Shown in pieces: positions 18,717 to 26,583 of a DNA stretch of 64,000 nucleotides. Each line of letters starts with the position of its first letter. Position 1 is the first letter of the stretch. The stretch spans positions 1,178,001 through 1,242,000 of the forward strand of contig NZ_JANZKX010000001.1 in NCBI RefSeq assembly GCF_027257975.1, read 5' to 3'. The DNA comes from Pelomonas sp. BJYL3 (GTDB taxonomy: Bacteria > Pseudomonadota > Gammaproteobacteria > Burkholderiales > Burkholderiaceae_C). Both the position numbers and the translations under genes were made by a program. The notes beneath the pieces are model-generated. The model did no database searches, had not been told where the DNA came from, and saw only the letters and a program-made list of their open reading frames with translations.

Positions 18717-20040
18717 GCTTCTCCAGCCGGCGGTACAGCGCCGCGCGCGAAACGCCCAGGCGCCGCGCCGCCTCGCTGATATTGCCCTGGGCCTCGCGCA
18801 GGGCCTCGTCCAGGGCGGCGCGTTCGCGCTCGGCCAGGGTCAGGCCCGGGGCCGACGCAGGTGTGGCGGCCAGGGCCTGCAGCTGGAAATCGCCGGGCTC
18901 GAACTGCGGCCCCGGCGCCAGGATCACGGCGCGCTCGCAGGCCTGGCGCAGGTCGCGCACATTGCCAGGCCAGTCATGCGCCTGCAGAGCCTGCAGGGCC
19001 GCCGCCGCCAGCGGCCGGGGCGCGCGGCCGTGCTCGGCGGCATAGCGGGCCAGGAAATGCGTGGCGAGCTGCGGGATGTCCTCGCGCCGCGCGCGCAGCG
19101 GCGGCACACGCAGCACGATGGTGTTGAGGCGGTACAGCAGGTCGGGGCGGAAGCGCTGGGGGTCGAAGAGCGCCGTCTCGTCCAGATTGGTCGCGCTGAT
19201 GATGCGGGCCTGCAGCGGCAGGGGCGCATCGGCACCCAGCGGCGTGAACTCGCGCCGCTCCAGCACCGCCAGCAGGCGGGCCTGGCCGGCCATGGAGAGG
19301 TTGCCGATCTCGTCCAGCAGCAGGGTGCCGCCGGCCGCCGACAGGAAGCGGCCCGGGCGGTCCTGGCGAGCGTCGGTGTAGCTGCCACGGCGGTGGCCGA
19401 AGAGCTCGCTCTCCAGCAGGGTGTCGGGCAGGGAACCGAGATCCACCGCCAGCAGAGGCCCGCCGCTGCGCTTCGAGCGCGCATGCAGCTCGCGCGCCAC
19501 CAGCTCCTTGCCCGCGCCCATCTCGCCCAGCACCAGCACGTGGGCGTCCGTGGCGGCCACGGCGGCGATCAGGCGACGCAGCTCCTGCATGGGCGGCGAC
19601 TGGCCAAGCAAGGCGCTGGCCGGCTCATCGTCCAGCGCCTCGGCGGCCGGCTGGCGCAGGGCCAGGGCGGCGGCCACCGCGGCCAGCAGGCGCGGGTGGT
19701 CCCAGGGCTTGGTGATGAAGTCCAGCGCGCCCGCCTTGAGGGCCTGCACCGCCAGCTCCACGCCCGCATGGGCCGTCATCACGATCACCTGGGGCGCGCC
19801 GGGACGCTGGCGCAGCTGCTGCAGCAGGGTCAGGCCTTGCGCGCCGTCACTGTGGCCGGGCAGGAAGTTCATGTCCAGCAGCAGCAGGTCCGGCCGCCAT
19901 TGCGCCAGCGCCGCGTCCAGCTCGGCCGGGCGCTGCAGGCAGCGCACCTCGCCGAAGCGGCGCTGCAGCAGCAGGCGCGCGGCCACGCCGACGTCGGGGT
20001 CGTCGTCGAGCACGAGCAGGCGGGCCGGGTTCTTCAGCAT
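18706..20040 (-). CDS. NtrC-family sigma-54-dependent response regulator
   Basis: The 444-residue protein has three domains: receiver (phospho-acceptor Asp56, switch Thr89, Lys111), AAA+ sigma-54 activator (Walker A GEMGAGKE 172-179, Walker B TLLLDEIG 239-246) and a C-terminal Fis-type helix-turn-helix (418-442). The loop that normally reads GAFTGA and touches sigma-54 reads GSYTDA here (219-224). The divergent exporter genes have a good -24/-12 promoter and an upstream palindrome, so this protein likely activates them. Its own start is 43 bases from that palindrome, so self-control is possible. Confidence 0.93.
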   Translation of the reverse strand: MLKNPARLLVLDDDPDVGVAARLLLQRRFGEVRCLQRPAELDAALAQWRPDLLLLDMNFLPGHSDGAQGLTLLQQLRQRPGAPQVIVMTAHAGVELAVQALKAGALDFITKPWDHPRLLAAVAAALALRQPAAEALDDEPASALLGQSPPMQELRRLIAAVAATDAHVLVLGEMGAGKELVARELHARSKRSGGPLLAVDLGSLPDTLLESELFGHRRGSYTDARQDRPGRFLSAAGGTLLLDEIGNLSMAGQARLLAVLERREFTPLGADAPLPLQARIISATNLDETALFDPQRFRPDLLYRLNTIVLRVPPLRARREDIPQLATHFLARYAAEHGRAPRPLAAAALQALQAHDWPGNVRDLRQACERAVILAPGPQFEPGDFQLQALAATPASAPGLTLAERERAALDEALREAQGNISEAARRLGVSRAALYRRLEKHGL

Positions 20041-20082
20041 GGGCGCGACCATACCAGCCCGGCCGGCGAGGCGGCCAGCCCG

Positions 20083-20098
20083 TGTCCGGATCCGGACA
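20083..20098. promoter_or_regulatory. Perfect 16-bp palindrome, probable enhancer site of the NtrC-like regulator
   Basis: TGTCCGGATCCGGACA is perfectly self-complementary. It lies between the regulator gene and the exporter genes, centred about 108 bases before the predicted sigma-54 transcription start, the usual distance for an enhancer. Further half-sites (TGTCCGG or CCGGACA) recur at 20124-20130, about 20190 and about 20234. Confidence 0.7.
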
Positions 20099-20113
20099 GG
20101 GCCTGGCCCCGGC

Positions 20114-20130
20114 TGTGCCGCGGCCGGACA
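20114..20130. promoter_or_regulatory. Possible second, imperfect enhancer site
   Basis: TGTGCCGCGGCCGGACA is a degraded version of the perfect palindrome at 20083-20098, with an intact right half. The centres are about 32 bases apart, three helical turns, as is common for paired NtrC-type sites. The match is weaker and the assignment is inference. Confidence 0.4.
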
Positions 20131-20172
20131 GGCCCGGTGCTGCCGGCCCCCTCGGCACGGGGCTCGCGCCGC

Positions 20173-20188
20173 TGGCATGCGGCTTGCG
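20173..20188 (+). promoter_or_regulatory. Sigma-54 (-24/-12) promoter of the exporter operon
   Basis: TGGCATGCGGCTTGCG matches the consensus TGGCACG-N4-TTGCW at all but two positions and has exactly the right spacing between the GG and GC elements. Transcription would start near 20199. That makes an ATG at 20200 nearly leaderless and supports the ATG at 20248 for the first gene. Confidence 0.75.
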
Positions 20189-20247
20189 TTGTCCGGCGCA
20201 TGACTGTCCCACCGACCCTTCATCTGCAGGCGCTGTCCGGCGCCGGC

Positions 20248-21519
20248 ATGGACCGCGCCCTGCCGCCCAGCCACTGGAAGCGCTGGCGCCGTGCCGCCTG
20301 GCTGCTGCTGCCCGCCAGCGCCGCCCTGGCCTGGGCGCTGGCGCCGGAGGGCTTGCGCGTGCCGGCCGAGGGTCTGCAGCTGGCGACCGTGCAGCAGGGC
20401 CCCTTCCGCGATGACATCGCCCTGCGCGCCCAGGTGCAGCCGCAGCACCAGCTGATGATCGACGCCACCGAGGGCGGGCGCGTCGAGGCTGTGCTCGTGA
20501 GGGATGGCCAGGCCGTGAGCGCGGGGCAGCCGCTGGTGCAGCTGTCCAGCCCGCAGCGGGAGCAGGAGGTGCTGGCGCGCACGGCCGAGGTGGCGCAGCA
20601 GCTGGCCAATCTCTCGACCCTGCGCGCCGCGCAGGCCGGCGCACAGGCGCAGTGGCGGCGCGAGCTGGCCCAGCGGCGCCACGAGCTGGCCCTGGCCGGC
20701 GAGGAGGCCGAGCGCCAGCAGGTGCTGGCGGCGCAGGGATTTGTCTCGCCCCTGGCAGAGCGCAACGCGCGCCGCCAGGCCGAGCTGCAACGCCAGCTGC
20801 TGCTGCAGGCCGAGCAGGACAGCCAGGCCGAGCTGCAGGTGCGGGCCCAGACCGTCAGCGAGATGGAGCGTGCGGTGCAGGGCCTCTCCGCCGGCCTCAC
20901 CCTGGTCCGCCAGGCCGCGGAGCGCCTGACGGTGCGTGCGCCGGCCGATGGCCAGCTCAGCGGCTTCAGCCTGCAGCCGGGGAGCGTGATCCGCGCCGGG
21001 GAGCGCCTGGGCCGCATCGACGACCTCCGCAGCTGGCTGCTGAGCGCCGAGGTCGACGAGTTCTACGACGCCCGCATCCAGCCCGGCCTGACCGGGCAGC
21101 TGCTGCAGGGAGGCAAGACCTGGCCCCTGCTGCTGCGCGAGCGCCAGGCCACCGTGCAGCAGGGCCGCTTCAAGGTGGAGCTGGCCTTTGCCGGCAATGC
21201 GCCCGAGGGCCTGCGGCCAGGTCAGGGCTTCGAGCTCAGCCTGCGCCTGGGCGCACCGGCGCAGGCGCTCTGGCTGCCTACCGGTGCCTATCTGGCCGAC
21301 GGCGGCGGTGCCAGCGTCTATGTGCTGGACCCCGACGGCCGCCATGCTCGCCGCCGCCCCGTGCAGCTGGGCCGGCGCAGCAGCGCACAGGTGGAGGTAC
21401 TGGGGGGACTGCGCGCCGGCGAGCAGGTGCTGGTGGGCCCCACCGCCGCCTACGAGGGCCATGCCGTGCTGCGCCTGGCCGGCCCCGCCACGGGCGGCAC
21501 GCCGCAGCCATTACATTGA
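20248..21519 (+). CDS. Membrane fusion protein (HlyD-like periplasmic adaptor) of an ABC exporter
   Basis: The 423-residue product has one N-terminal membrane helix (about 15-32) after a basic stretch, then an adaptor layout: lipoyl half-motif (GGRVEAVLVRDGQAVSAGQPL), a long Gln/Glu-rich coiled coil (about 95-215), the second lipoyl half (VRAPADGQLSGFSLQPGS) and beta-barrel and membrane-proximal domains. Adaptors bridge an inner-membrane ABC transporter to an outer-membrane channel; no TolC-like gene is adjacent. The start at 20248 is chosen because the sigma-54 promoter would start transcription at about 20199; an ATG at 20200 would add 16 residues. The ribosome site is weak. Confidence 0.88.
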   Translation: MDRALPPSHWKRWRRAAWLLLPASAALAWALAPEGLRVPAEGLQLATVQQGPFRDDIALRAQVQPQHQLMIDATEGGRVEAVLVRDGQAVSAGQPLVQLSSPQREQEVLARTAEVAQQLANLSTLRAAQAGAQAQWRRELAQRRHELALAGEEAERQQVLAAQGFVSPLAERNARRQAELQRQLLLQAEQDSQAELQVRAQTVSEMERAVQGLSAGLTLVRQAAERLTVRAPADGQLSGFSLQPGSVIRAGERLGRIDDLRSWLLSAEVDEFYDARIQPGLTGQLLQGGKTWPLLLRERQATVQQGRFKVELAFAGNAPEGLRPGQGFELSLRLGAPAQALWLPTGAYLADGGGASVYVLDPDGRHARRRPVQLGRRSSAQVEVLGGLRAGEQVLVGPTAAYEGHAVLRLAGPATGGTPQPLH

Positions 21520-21534
21520 TCCACGGAGACCGCG

Positions 21535-22212
21535 ATGATCCATTTGAAATCCCTCAGCAAGCACCACCGCAGCGGCGACATCGAGACCACGGCACTGGAC
21601 CGCGTCGACCTGCAGATCGAGGCCGGCGAGTACCTGGCGATCACCGGCCCCTCGGGCTGCGGCAAGACCACGCTGCTGTCCCTGCTGGGCCTGCTGGACC
21701 GCCCCAGCGCCGGCGAGTACTGGTTCGAGGGCCGCGAGCTCTCGCGCTGCACGGAGCGCGAGCTGGCGGGCCTGCGCCGGGGCCAGATCGGCTTCGTGTT
21801 CCAGAGCTTCAACCTGATCGACGAGCTCAGCGTCGAGGAGAACGTGGGCCTGGCCCTGGACCACGCCGGCCTGCCCCGGCGCGAGCAGCGCCAGCGCGTG
21901 GCCGCGGTGCTGGACCGCCTGGGCCTGGCCCACCGCGCCGGGCACAGGCCCTCGCAGCTCTCGGGGGGGCAGCAGCAGCGCGTGGCCATCGCCCGGGCCA
22001 TCGTGCGGCGCCCCAGCCTGCTGCTGGCCGATGAGCCCACCGGCAACCTGGACAGCGCCCAGGGCCAGGAGGTCATGCGCCTGCTGCGCGAGCTCAACGA
22101 GGAGGGCACGACGCTGGTGATGGTCACCCACTCCTCCGCCCATGCCGCCCTGGCCCCGCGCAGCGTGCGCCTGCTGGACGGCCGCGTGCTGGTCGACGCC
22201 CTGGCGGCCTGA
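21535..22212 (+). CDS. ABC exporter ATPase, MacB/LolD type
   Basis: The 225-residue ATPase has Walker A GPSGCGKTT, Q-loop FVFQSFNLIDELSV, signature LSGGQQQRVAIARAI, Walker B LLLADEPTGNLD and a switch His in VTHSS. It belongs to the LolD/MacB group that powers FtsX-type permeases. The start has GGAGA six bases upstream and follows the adaptor gene by 15 bases. The permease gene begins 10 bases after its stop. It probably drives export or mechanotransmission with the next protein. Confidence 0.95.
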   Translation: MIHLKSLSKHHRSGDIETTALDRVDLQIEAGEYLAITGPSGCGKTTLLSLLGLLDRPSAGEYWFEGRELSRCTERELAGLRRGQIGFVFQSFNLIDELSVEENVGLALDHAGLPRREQRQRVAAVLDRLGLAHRAGHRPSQLSGGQQQRVAIARAIVRRPSLLLADEPTGNLDSAQGQEVMRLLRELNEEGTTLVMVTHSSAHAALAPRSVRLLDGRVLVDALAA

Positions 22213-22222
22213 GGAGTCACGC

Positions 22223-24640
22223 ATGAGCTTCCTCGACCTCCGCGTGGCGCGGCGCCAGATGGCGGCCGCCCCCCTGCACACCCTGGCCAGCCTGGGCGGC
22301 CTGGCGCTGGCGCTGGCGGCCTGCCTGCTGCTGGCCACCCTGATTGCCGAGCGCCTGCTGCCGGACCGGCTGCTGCAGGACCCCGACCGCATCGTGCTGA
22401 TCGATTTCAAGGGCAATATGCCCGGCCGCCAGGAGGACTGGTTCCTGCGCACGCCCTTTGCCTTCCATGACGCCCTGCAGCAGGCGCATGCCCCGCTGAC
22501 GGACCTGGGCCGCTACACCGAGGTCCGCCGCACCCTGCGGCTCAACGAGCGCGGCCCGCTCGACGAAGGCCGCGAGGTACGGGTCGCCGCCATGGACCCC
22601 GCCCTGGCCCGGCTCTTCGCGCTGCGCTCGGTGCAGGGCGACGCGCTGGCGGCGCTGTCGCGGCCGGACCGCGTCGCCGTCACGGAAGCCTTTGCCCGCC
22701 GCAGCTTTGGCCGCGCCGAGGTGCTGGATCAGCCGGTGAGCCTGGGCCGGCACACGCTCACCATCGGTGCGGTGGTGGCCTCGCCTTCGCCGCGGCATCC
22801 GGTGCAGGCGGAGCTGATGGTCAATTTCGACAGTCCGGCCGCGGGCCTGAGCCAGGAGCTCAAGACCGCCTGGTTCTTCATGAACGGCCAGGTCTGGGGC
22901 CGGCTCGCGCCCGGCGCCAGCGCGGCGCAGGTCGGAACGCTGGCGCAGTCCCTGCTGGACCGCAGCCCGGTGATCGCCCAGCTGCCGCCGGACTGGGTGG
23001 CCGACGGGCGCAAGGCCGCCTTCATGCGCGCCCTGCCGCTGAGCGAACGGGCCTTCGAGGGCCGTGTCGGCCAGACGCAGCGGCAGGTGCTGACAGCCCT
23101 GATGGGGGCCGCTGTGCTGCTGTGCGTGCTGGCCCTGGTCAATGCCGTCAACCTGGGCGGCGTGCGCATGCTGCAGCGCCAGCGCGAGATCGCCATCCGC
23201 AAGAGCCTGGGCGCCAGCCCGGCCTCGCTGCTGGGCCTGAGCCTGGCCGAGGCCGGCCTGCAGGCCCTGCTGGCGGGTGGCCTGGGGCTGCTGCTGGCCT
23301 GGCTGCTGGCGCCGTGGATGGCCGATGCGCTGGAGCTGCCGGTGCCGGAGATCGCCTCCTGGCCGGGCCTGCTGCTATGCGGCGGCCTGGTCGGACTGAG
23401 CACCCTGGCCATCGCCGCCTACCCCGCCTGGCTGACCTGGCGGCTGCGCAGCGCCGAGGCCCTGCAGGGTCGCCTGGCCGGCGAGGGCCGCTCGGGCCCC
23501 TGGCTGCGCCGGCTGTTCGGCGGCCTGCAGTTCGGCAGCGCCCTGCTGGTCCTGGCCCTGTCCCTCACGGTCTGGGGCCAGAACCACCACGTCCTGGGGC
23601 GCGAGCTGGGCTACCAGCCAGAGGGGCTGCTGGCCCTGACCCTGCCGGCCGGCACCACCCGGACGCAGCAGCAAGCCCTGCGCCAGTCCCTGACCCAGCT
23701 GCCTGGCGTCCAGGGCACGGCCTGGACGGAATGGATCCTGGGTTCCGGTCGCGAGGTGCAGGAAGCCCTGCTGGAGCGCCCGCCCCAGCAGGCCGCGGTG
23801 CGCGTCCAGCCGGTCGATGCGGACTTCTTCGAGCTCTACCAGGTGCGGCCGCTGGCAGGCCGCCTTGAGCCCGCCTCGACGGCCGAGCAGCGCCTGGTGA
23901 TCGACAGCCTGGCCGCGCAGGCCCTGGGCTGGGCGGCGCCACAGGACGCCATCGGGCAGCGGGTCCAGGAACAGGCCCGCGGCCTGGGCCAGCTGCCGCA
24001 GTACAGCCGCGTCGTGGCCGTGGTCCCTCACCTGGCGTTGGAGAACACGCGGGAGGCGCGCCTGCCTCAAGCCTTCCGCCTGCAGGCACCGCCGGAGCAG
24101 GCGGGTGAGCGCGAGGCCGGCGTGCTCAGCATCCGCACGGGGGCGCCCCTGGACGAGGCCTCGCTGAAAGCCGTCTGGTCGCGCCACTTTCCCCAGCAGC
24201 CTCTGCCGCTGGAGCGCCTCGCCGACACCCTCATGGAGCCCTACACGCAGGACCTGCGCCTGGGCCGCCTGGTGGCGCTGTGCGCCGTGCTGGCCCTGGC
24301 CATCGCGGGCTTCGGCATCTACGCGCTGTCGGCCCATCTGGTGCAGCGCCATGCCCGCGAGATCGTGCTGCGCAAGCTGCATGGCGCCGGCCCCTGGCAG
24401 GCCCTGGGCCGGCTGGGCCGGGAGATGGCCCTGCTGCTGCTGGCCGGCTCGACGCTCGGCGTGCCCCTGTCCTGGATGCTGGGCCAGCTCTACCTGGGCG
24501 GCTTTGCCGACCGCGCGGCCCTGGGCGCATGGCCGCAGGTGCTGGCCCTCGCCGGCCTGCTGGCGGTGGCGGCGCTGGCCTGCCTGCGTCATGCCCGGCA
24601 GGCGATGGCCCTGAAGCCCATCGCCGCCCTGCGCGGCTGA
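22223..24640 (+). CDS. FtsX/MacB-type ABC permease, duplicated
   Basis: The 805-residue inner-membrane protein starts at an ATG with GAGGAG six bases upstream. It has an N-terminal helix (about 16-38), a large periplasmic domain, a first FtsX block (about 290-420, with REIAIRKSLGASPASLLGL), a second periplasmic domain and a second FtsX block (about 680-800, with REIVLRKLHGAGPWQALGRL). This duplicated layout is that of large MacB-like permeases rather than the four-helix MacB. Substrate is unknown; relatives export peptides, macrolides or lipoproteins. It ends the sigma-54-controlled operon. Confidence 0.9.
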   Translation: MSFLDLRVARRQMAAAPLHTLASLGGLALALAACLLLATLIAERLLPDRLLQDPDRIVLIDFKGNMPGRQEDWFLRTPFAFHDALQQAHAPLTDLGRYTEVRRTLRLNERGPLDEGREVRVAAMDPALARLFALRSVQGDALAALSRPDRVAVTEAFARRSFGRAEVLDQPVSLGRHTLTIGAVVASPSPRHPVQAELMVNFDSPAAGLSQELKTAWFFMNGQVWGRLAPGASAAQVGTLAQSLLDRSPVIAQLPPDWVADGRKAAFMRALPLSERAFEGRVGQTQRQVLTALMGAAVLLCVLALVNAVNLGGVRMLQRQREIAIRKSLGASPASLLGLSLAEAGLQALLAGGLGLLLAWLLAPWMADALELPVPEIASWPGLLLCGGLVGLSTLAIAAYPAWLTWRLRSAEALQGRLAGEGRSGPWLRRLFGGLQFGSALLVLALSLTVWGQNHHVLGRELGYQPEGLLALTLPAGTTRTQQQALRQSLTQLPGVQGTAWTEWILGSGREVQEALLERPPQQAAVRVQPVDADFFELYQVRPLAGRLEPASTAEQRLVIDSLAAQALGWAAPQDAIGQRVQEQARGLGQLPQYSRVVAVVPHLALENTREARLPQAFRLQAPPEQAGEREAGVLSIRTGAPLDEASLKAVWSRHFPQQPLPLERLADTLMEPYTQDLRLGRLVALCAVLALAIAGFGIYALSAHLVQRHAREIVLRKLHGAGPWQALGRLGREMALLLLAGSTLGVPLSWMLGQLYLGGFADRAALGAWPQVLALAGLLAVAALACLRHARQAMALKPIAALRG

Positions 24641-24658
24641 CAACGGGCCGCCGAGCGC

Positions 24659-25129
24659 TCAGCGCTGTGCCAGCAGGGCGCGGCAGCGCTCCTCGTGCTG
24701 GCTGATCTCCTCCAGCGTCACCTCGATGTCCTCCAGCTGCTGCTCCAGCTGGCGGCGGTGCTGGGCCAGCACTTCGAGAAAGGCCTTGAGCTGGGGGGCG
24801 GTGTCGGCGCCGGCGGCGTCGTACATGTCCACCAGCTGCTTGATCTCCTGCAGCGAAAGGCCCAGGCGCTTGCCGCGCAGGGTCAGCTTGAGGCGCGTGC
24901 GGTCGCGGTGGGTGTAGACGCGGTTGCGGCCCTCGCGAGCGGGGCTCAGCAGGCCCATGTCCTCGTAGAAGCGGATGGCGCGGGGGGTGATGTCGAACTC
25001 CGCCGCCAGCTCGGTGATGGTGAACAGGCGGGAGCCGCTGTCCATGGAGGCATCCGCGGCGGCATCGGCCGCGTCCTCGGTCCCCGCGAGGGCTTTTGCT
25101 GGGGAACTCAGGTCGGACGAGGGGCTCAT
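24659..25129 (-). CDS. MerR-family regulator, LiuR-like
   Basis: The 156-residue protein has a MerR DNA-binding domain (FTITELAAEFDITPRAIRFY, about 36-55, then GLLSPAREGRNRVY) and a C-terminal coiled coil (about 120-155) with no metal-binding cysteines. This is the pattern of LiuR, known in proteobacteria to regulate branched-chain amino acid and fatty acid breakdown through an ACGTTTACGTAAACGT-like palindrome. Just such a site lies before its own gene (25146-25167) and a perfect one lies before icmF at 48744. An ATG at 25045 would remove the low-complexity first 28 residues. It diverges from an MBL-fold hydrolase gene. Confidence 0.87.
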   Translation of the reverse strand: MSPSSDLSSPAKALAGTEDAADAAADASMDSGSRLFTITELAAEFDITPRAIRFYEDMGLLSPAREGRNRVYTHRDRTRLKLTLRGKRLGLSLQEIKQLVDMYDAAGADTAPQLKAFLEVLAQHRRQLEQQLEDIEVTLEEISQHEERCRALLAQR

Positions 25130-25145
25130 GGCTACACTGCGCTGA

Positions 25146-25167
25146 ATGACGTTTACGTTAACGTTAG
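25146..25167. promoter_or_regulatory. LiuR-type operator between the MerR gene and the MBL gene
   Basis: The segment contains TGACGTTTACGTTAACGT, an imperfect inverted repeat that agrees with the perfect icmF-upstream palindrome at most positions. It sits between the two divergent starts (25129 and 25186), so one bound dimer could control both. A clear -10/-35 pair could not be assigned for either direction. Confidence 0.75.
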
Positions 25168-25185
25168 TCTAAGCCCTTGCAGTCC

Positions 25186-26259
25186 ATGGCCAATCCACGC
25201 GAATCCGAGCTGAGCTATCCCTGGGGCGAGTCCCTCCCTGAATCCGGCGGTCTGCTGCCGCTGGAGCCGGGCCTGGCCTGGGTGCGCATGGGCCTGCCCT
25301 TTGCGCTGGACCACATCAACCTCTGGCTGCTGCGCGACGAGATCGACGGCCGCCGCGGCTGGACCCTGGTGGACTGCGGCGTGGCCAATGACGCCACGCG
25401 CGGCCTGTGGGAGCAGGTGCTGAGCGAGGGCCTGCAGGGCGAGCCCCTGCTGCGGGTGCTGGTCACGCATTTCCACCCCGACCACCTGGGCCTGGCCGCC
25501 TGGCTCACCGAGCGCTTCAGCACGCCCGAGCAGCCCTGCCGCCTGTGGATGAGCGCGCCGGACTACCACCTCGCCCGCATCGCCAGCAGCTCCACCGTGG
25601 GCATGGGCGGCGAGGCGGCAGCGGCCTTCTTCGCCAGCCACGGCCTGACCGACCCCGAAGCCCAGGCCAAGATCCGCGGCCGGGCCAGCTACTACCCCAG
25701 CATGGTGCCGGCCGTGCCTGCCAGCTACCGGCGCCTGATGCCTGGCCAGACGGTGACGATCGGCGGCGCGCGCTGGCGCTGCATCGGCGGCTACGGCCAT
25801 GCGCCGGAGCACCTGAGCTTCTTCCGCGAGGACGGCCCGCCGGTGCTGATCTCGGGCGACATGCTGCTGCCGCGCATCTCCACCAACGTCAGCGTGGTGG
25901 ATGTGGAGCCGGAGGCCAATCCCCTGCAGCTCTATCTGGATTCGCTGGCGACCCTGCTGGACCTGCCACCCGACACCCTGGTGCTGCCCTCGCATGGCCG
26001 CCCCTTCCGCGGCGTGCAGGCGCGCGTGGCCCAGCTGCAGGAGCATCACCAGGAGCGCCTGGACGAGGTGCTGCAGGCCTGCACGGAGCGCCCCTGCCAT
26101 GCGGCGGAGCTGCTGCCCCTGCTCTTCAAGCGCCCGCTGGACCTGCACCAGACCACCTTCGCGATGGGCGAGTCCATTGCCCATCTCAACGCCCTGTGGC
26201 TGCAGGGCCGGCTGCGGCGCGAGCGCGGCAGCGACGGCGTGCTGCGCTTCAGCGCCTGA
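25186..26259 (+). CDS. MBL-fold metallo-hydrolase with C-terminal winged helix
   Basis: The 357-residue product has the metallo-beta-lactamase zinc motif THFHPDHLG (HxHxDH), a later GYGHAPEH His, ISGDMLLP Asp and LPSHGRP His, so a two-metal site looks complete. The C-terminal about 80 residues resemble the winged-helix tail of LACTB2-like hydrolases. Such genes are often found beside LiuR-type regulators and acyl-CoA catabolism genes, so hydrolysis of a thioester or related compound is a fair guess; the substrate is not shown. The ATG at 25186 is used; a TTG at 25177 would add three residues. Confidence 0.88.
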   Translation: MANPRESELSYPWGESLPESGGLLPLEPGLAWVRMGLPFALDHINLWLLRDEIDGRRGWTLVDCGVANDATRGLWEQVLSEGLQGEPLLRVLVTHFHPDHLGLAAWLTERFSTPEQPCRLWMSAPDYHLARIASSSTVGMGGEAAAAFFASHGLTDPEAQAKIRGRASYYPSMVPAVPASYRRLMPGQTVTIGGARWRCIGGYGHAPEHLSFFREDGPPVLISGDMLLPRISTNVSVVDVEPEANPLQLYLDSLATLLDLPPDTLVLPSHGRPFRGVQARVAQLQEHHQERLDEVLQACTERPCHAAELLPLLFKRPLDLHQTTFAMGESIAHLNALWLQGRLRRERGSDGVLRFSA

Positions 26260-26290
26260 GCCGCGCCCGCAAGACCTGCCCCCAGAAAAG

Positions 26291-26329
26291 AAAAACCGCC
26301 GACGCTTGCGCGCCGGCGGAGTCCTTTTT
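26291..26329 (+). terminator. Rho-independent terminator after the MBL gene
   Basis: CCGCCG (26296-26301) pairs with CGGCGG (26314-26319), with further GC pairing inside the loop. A run of T follows at 26325-26329, and AAAAA precedes the stem, so it may work in both directions. Confidence 0.75.
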
Positions 26330-26583
26330 GTTGTCGATCGGGCCGGGCGGAACCCTGGCTCGAAGACCCTTTGCTGATCCCAGTCGAATCAGCTGGGATC
26401 CCCTGAACACAGCCCGGGCAGAGCGGCCGCGATGGTGGCGGGTCCTGACTCTGCTGGTGGCAGCCCTGTTCCTCTCAGGGCTGCCGGGACCGTGTCGTGA
26501 TGACAGCTTGTAGACCAGAGTGTGCGTTTGGCGGTCCAGCGGCGCCTATCCTCCTTAAGGGGGAGATCGGTATCGGGCCGGTA
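26330..26583. other. Gene-free spacer with two perfect inverted repeats
   Basis: No plausible gene is seen. Two perfect stems occur: GATCCCAG/CTGGGATC (26376-26383 with 26393-26400, 9-base loop) and GGCAGCCCTG/CAGGGCTGCC (26459-26468 with 26476-26485, 7-base loop). Neither has a T tract. A CTCC-TTAA-GGGGAG-like motif lies near 26550. A small RNA or a binding region is possible, but I recognise no known family. Confidence 0.4.

Noticed and set aside
20200-20247. Upstream ATG of the membrane fusion protein
   Set aside because: The predicted sigma-54 start is at about 20199, which would leave no leader for this ATG; the ATG at 20248 begins with the typical MDRALPP-like sequence before the membrane helix.
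26376-26400. tRNA-like T arm
   Set aside because: The stem has a 9-base loop without the GTTCRA pattern, and no acceptor stem or anticodon arm surrounds it.
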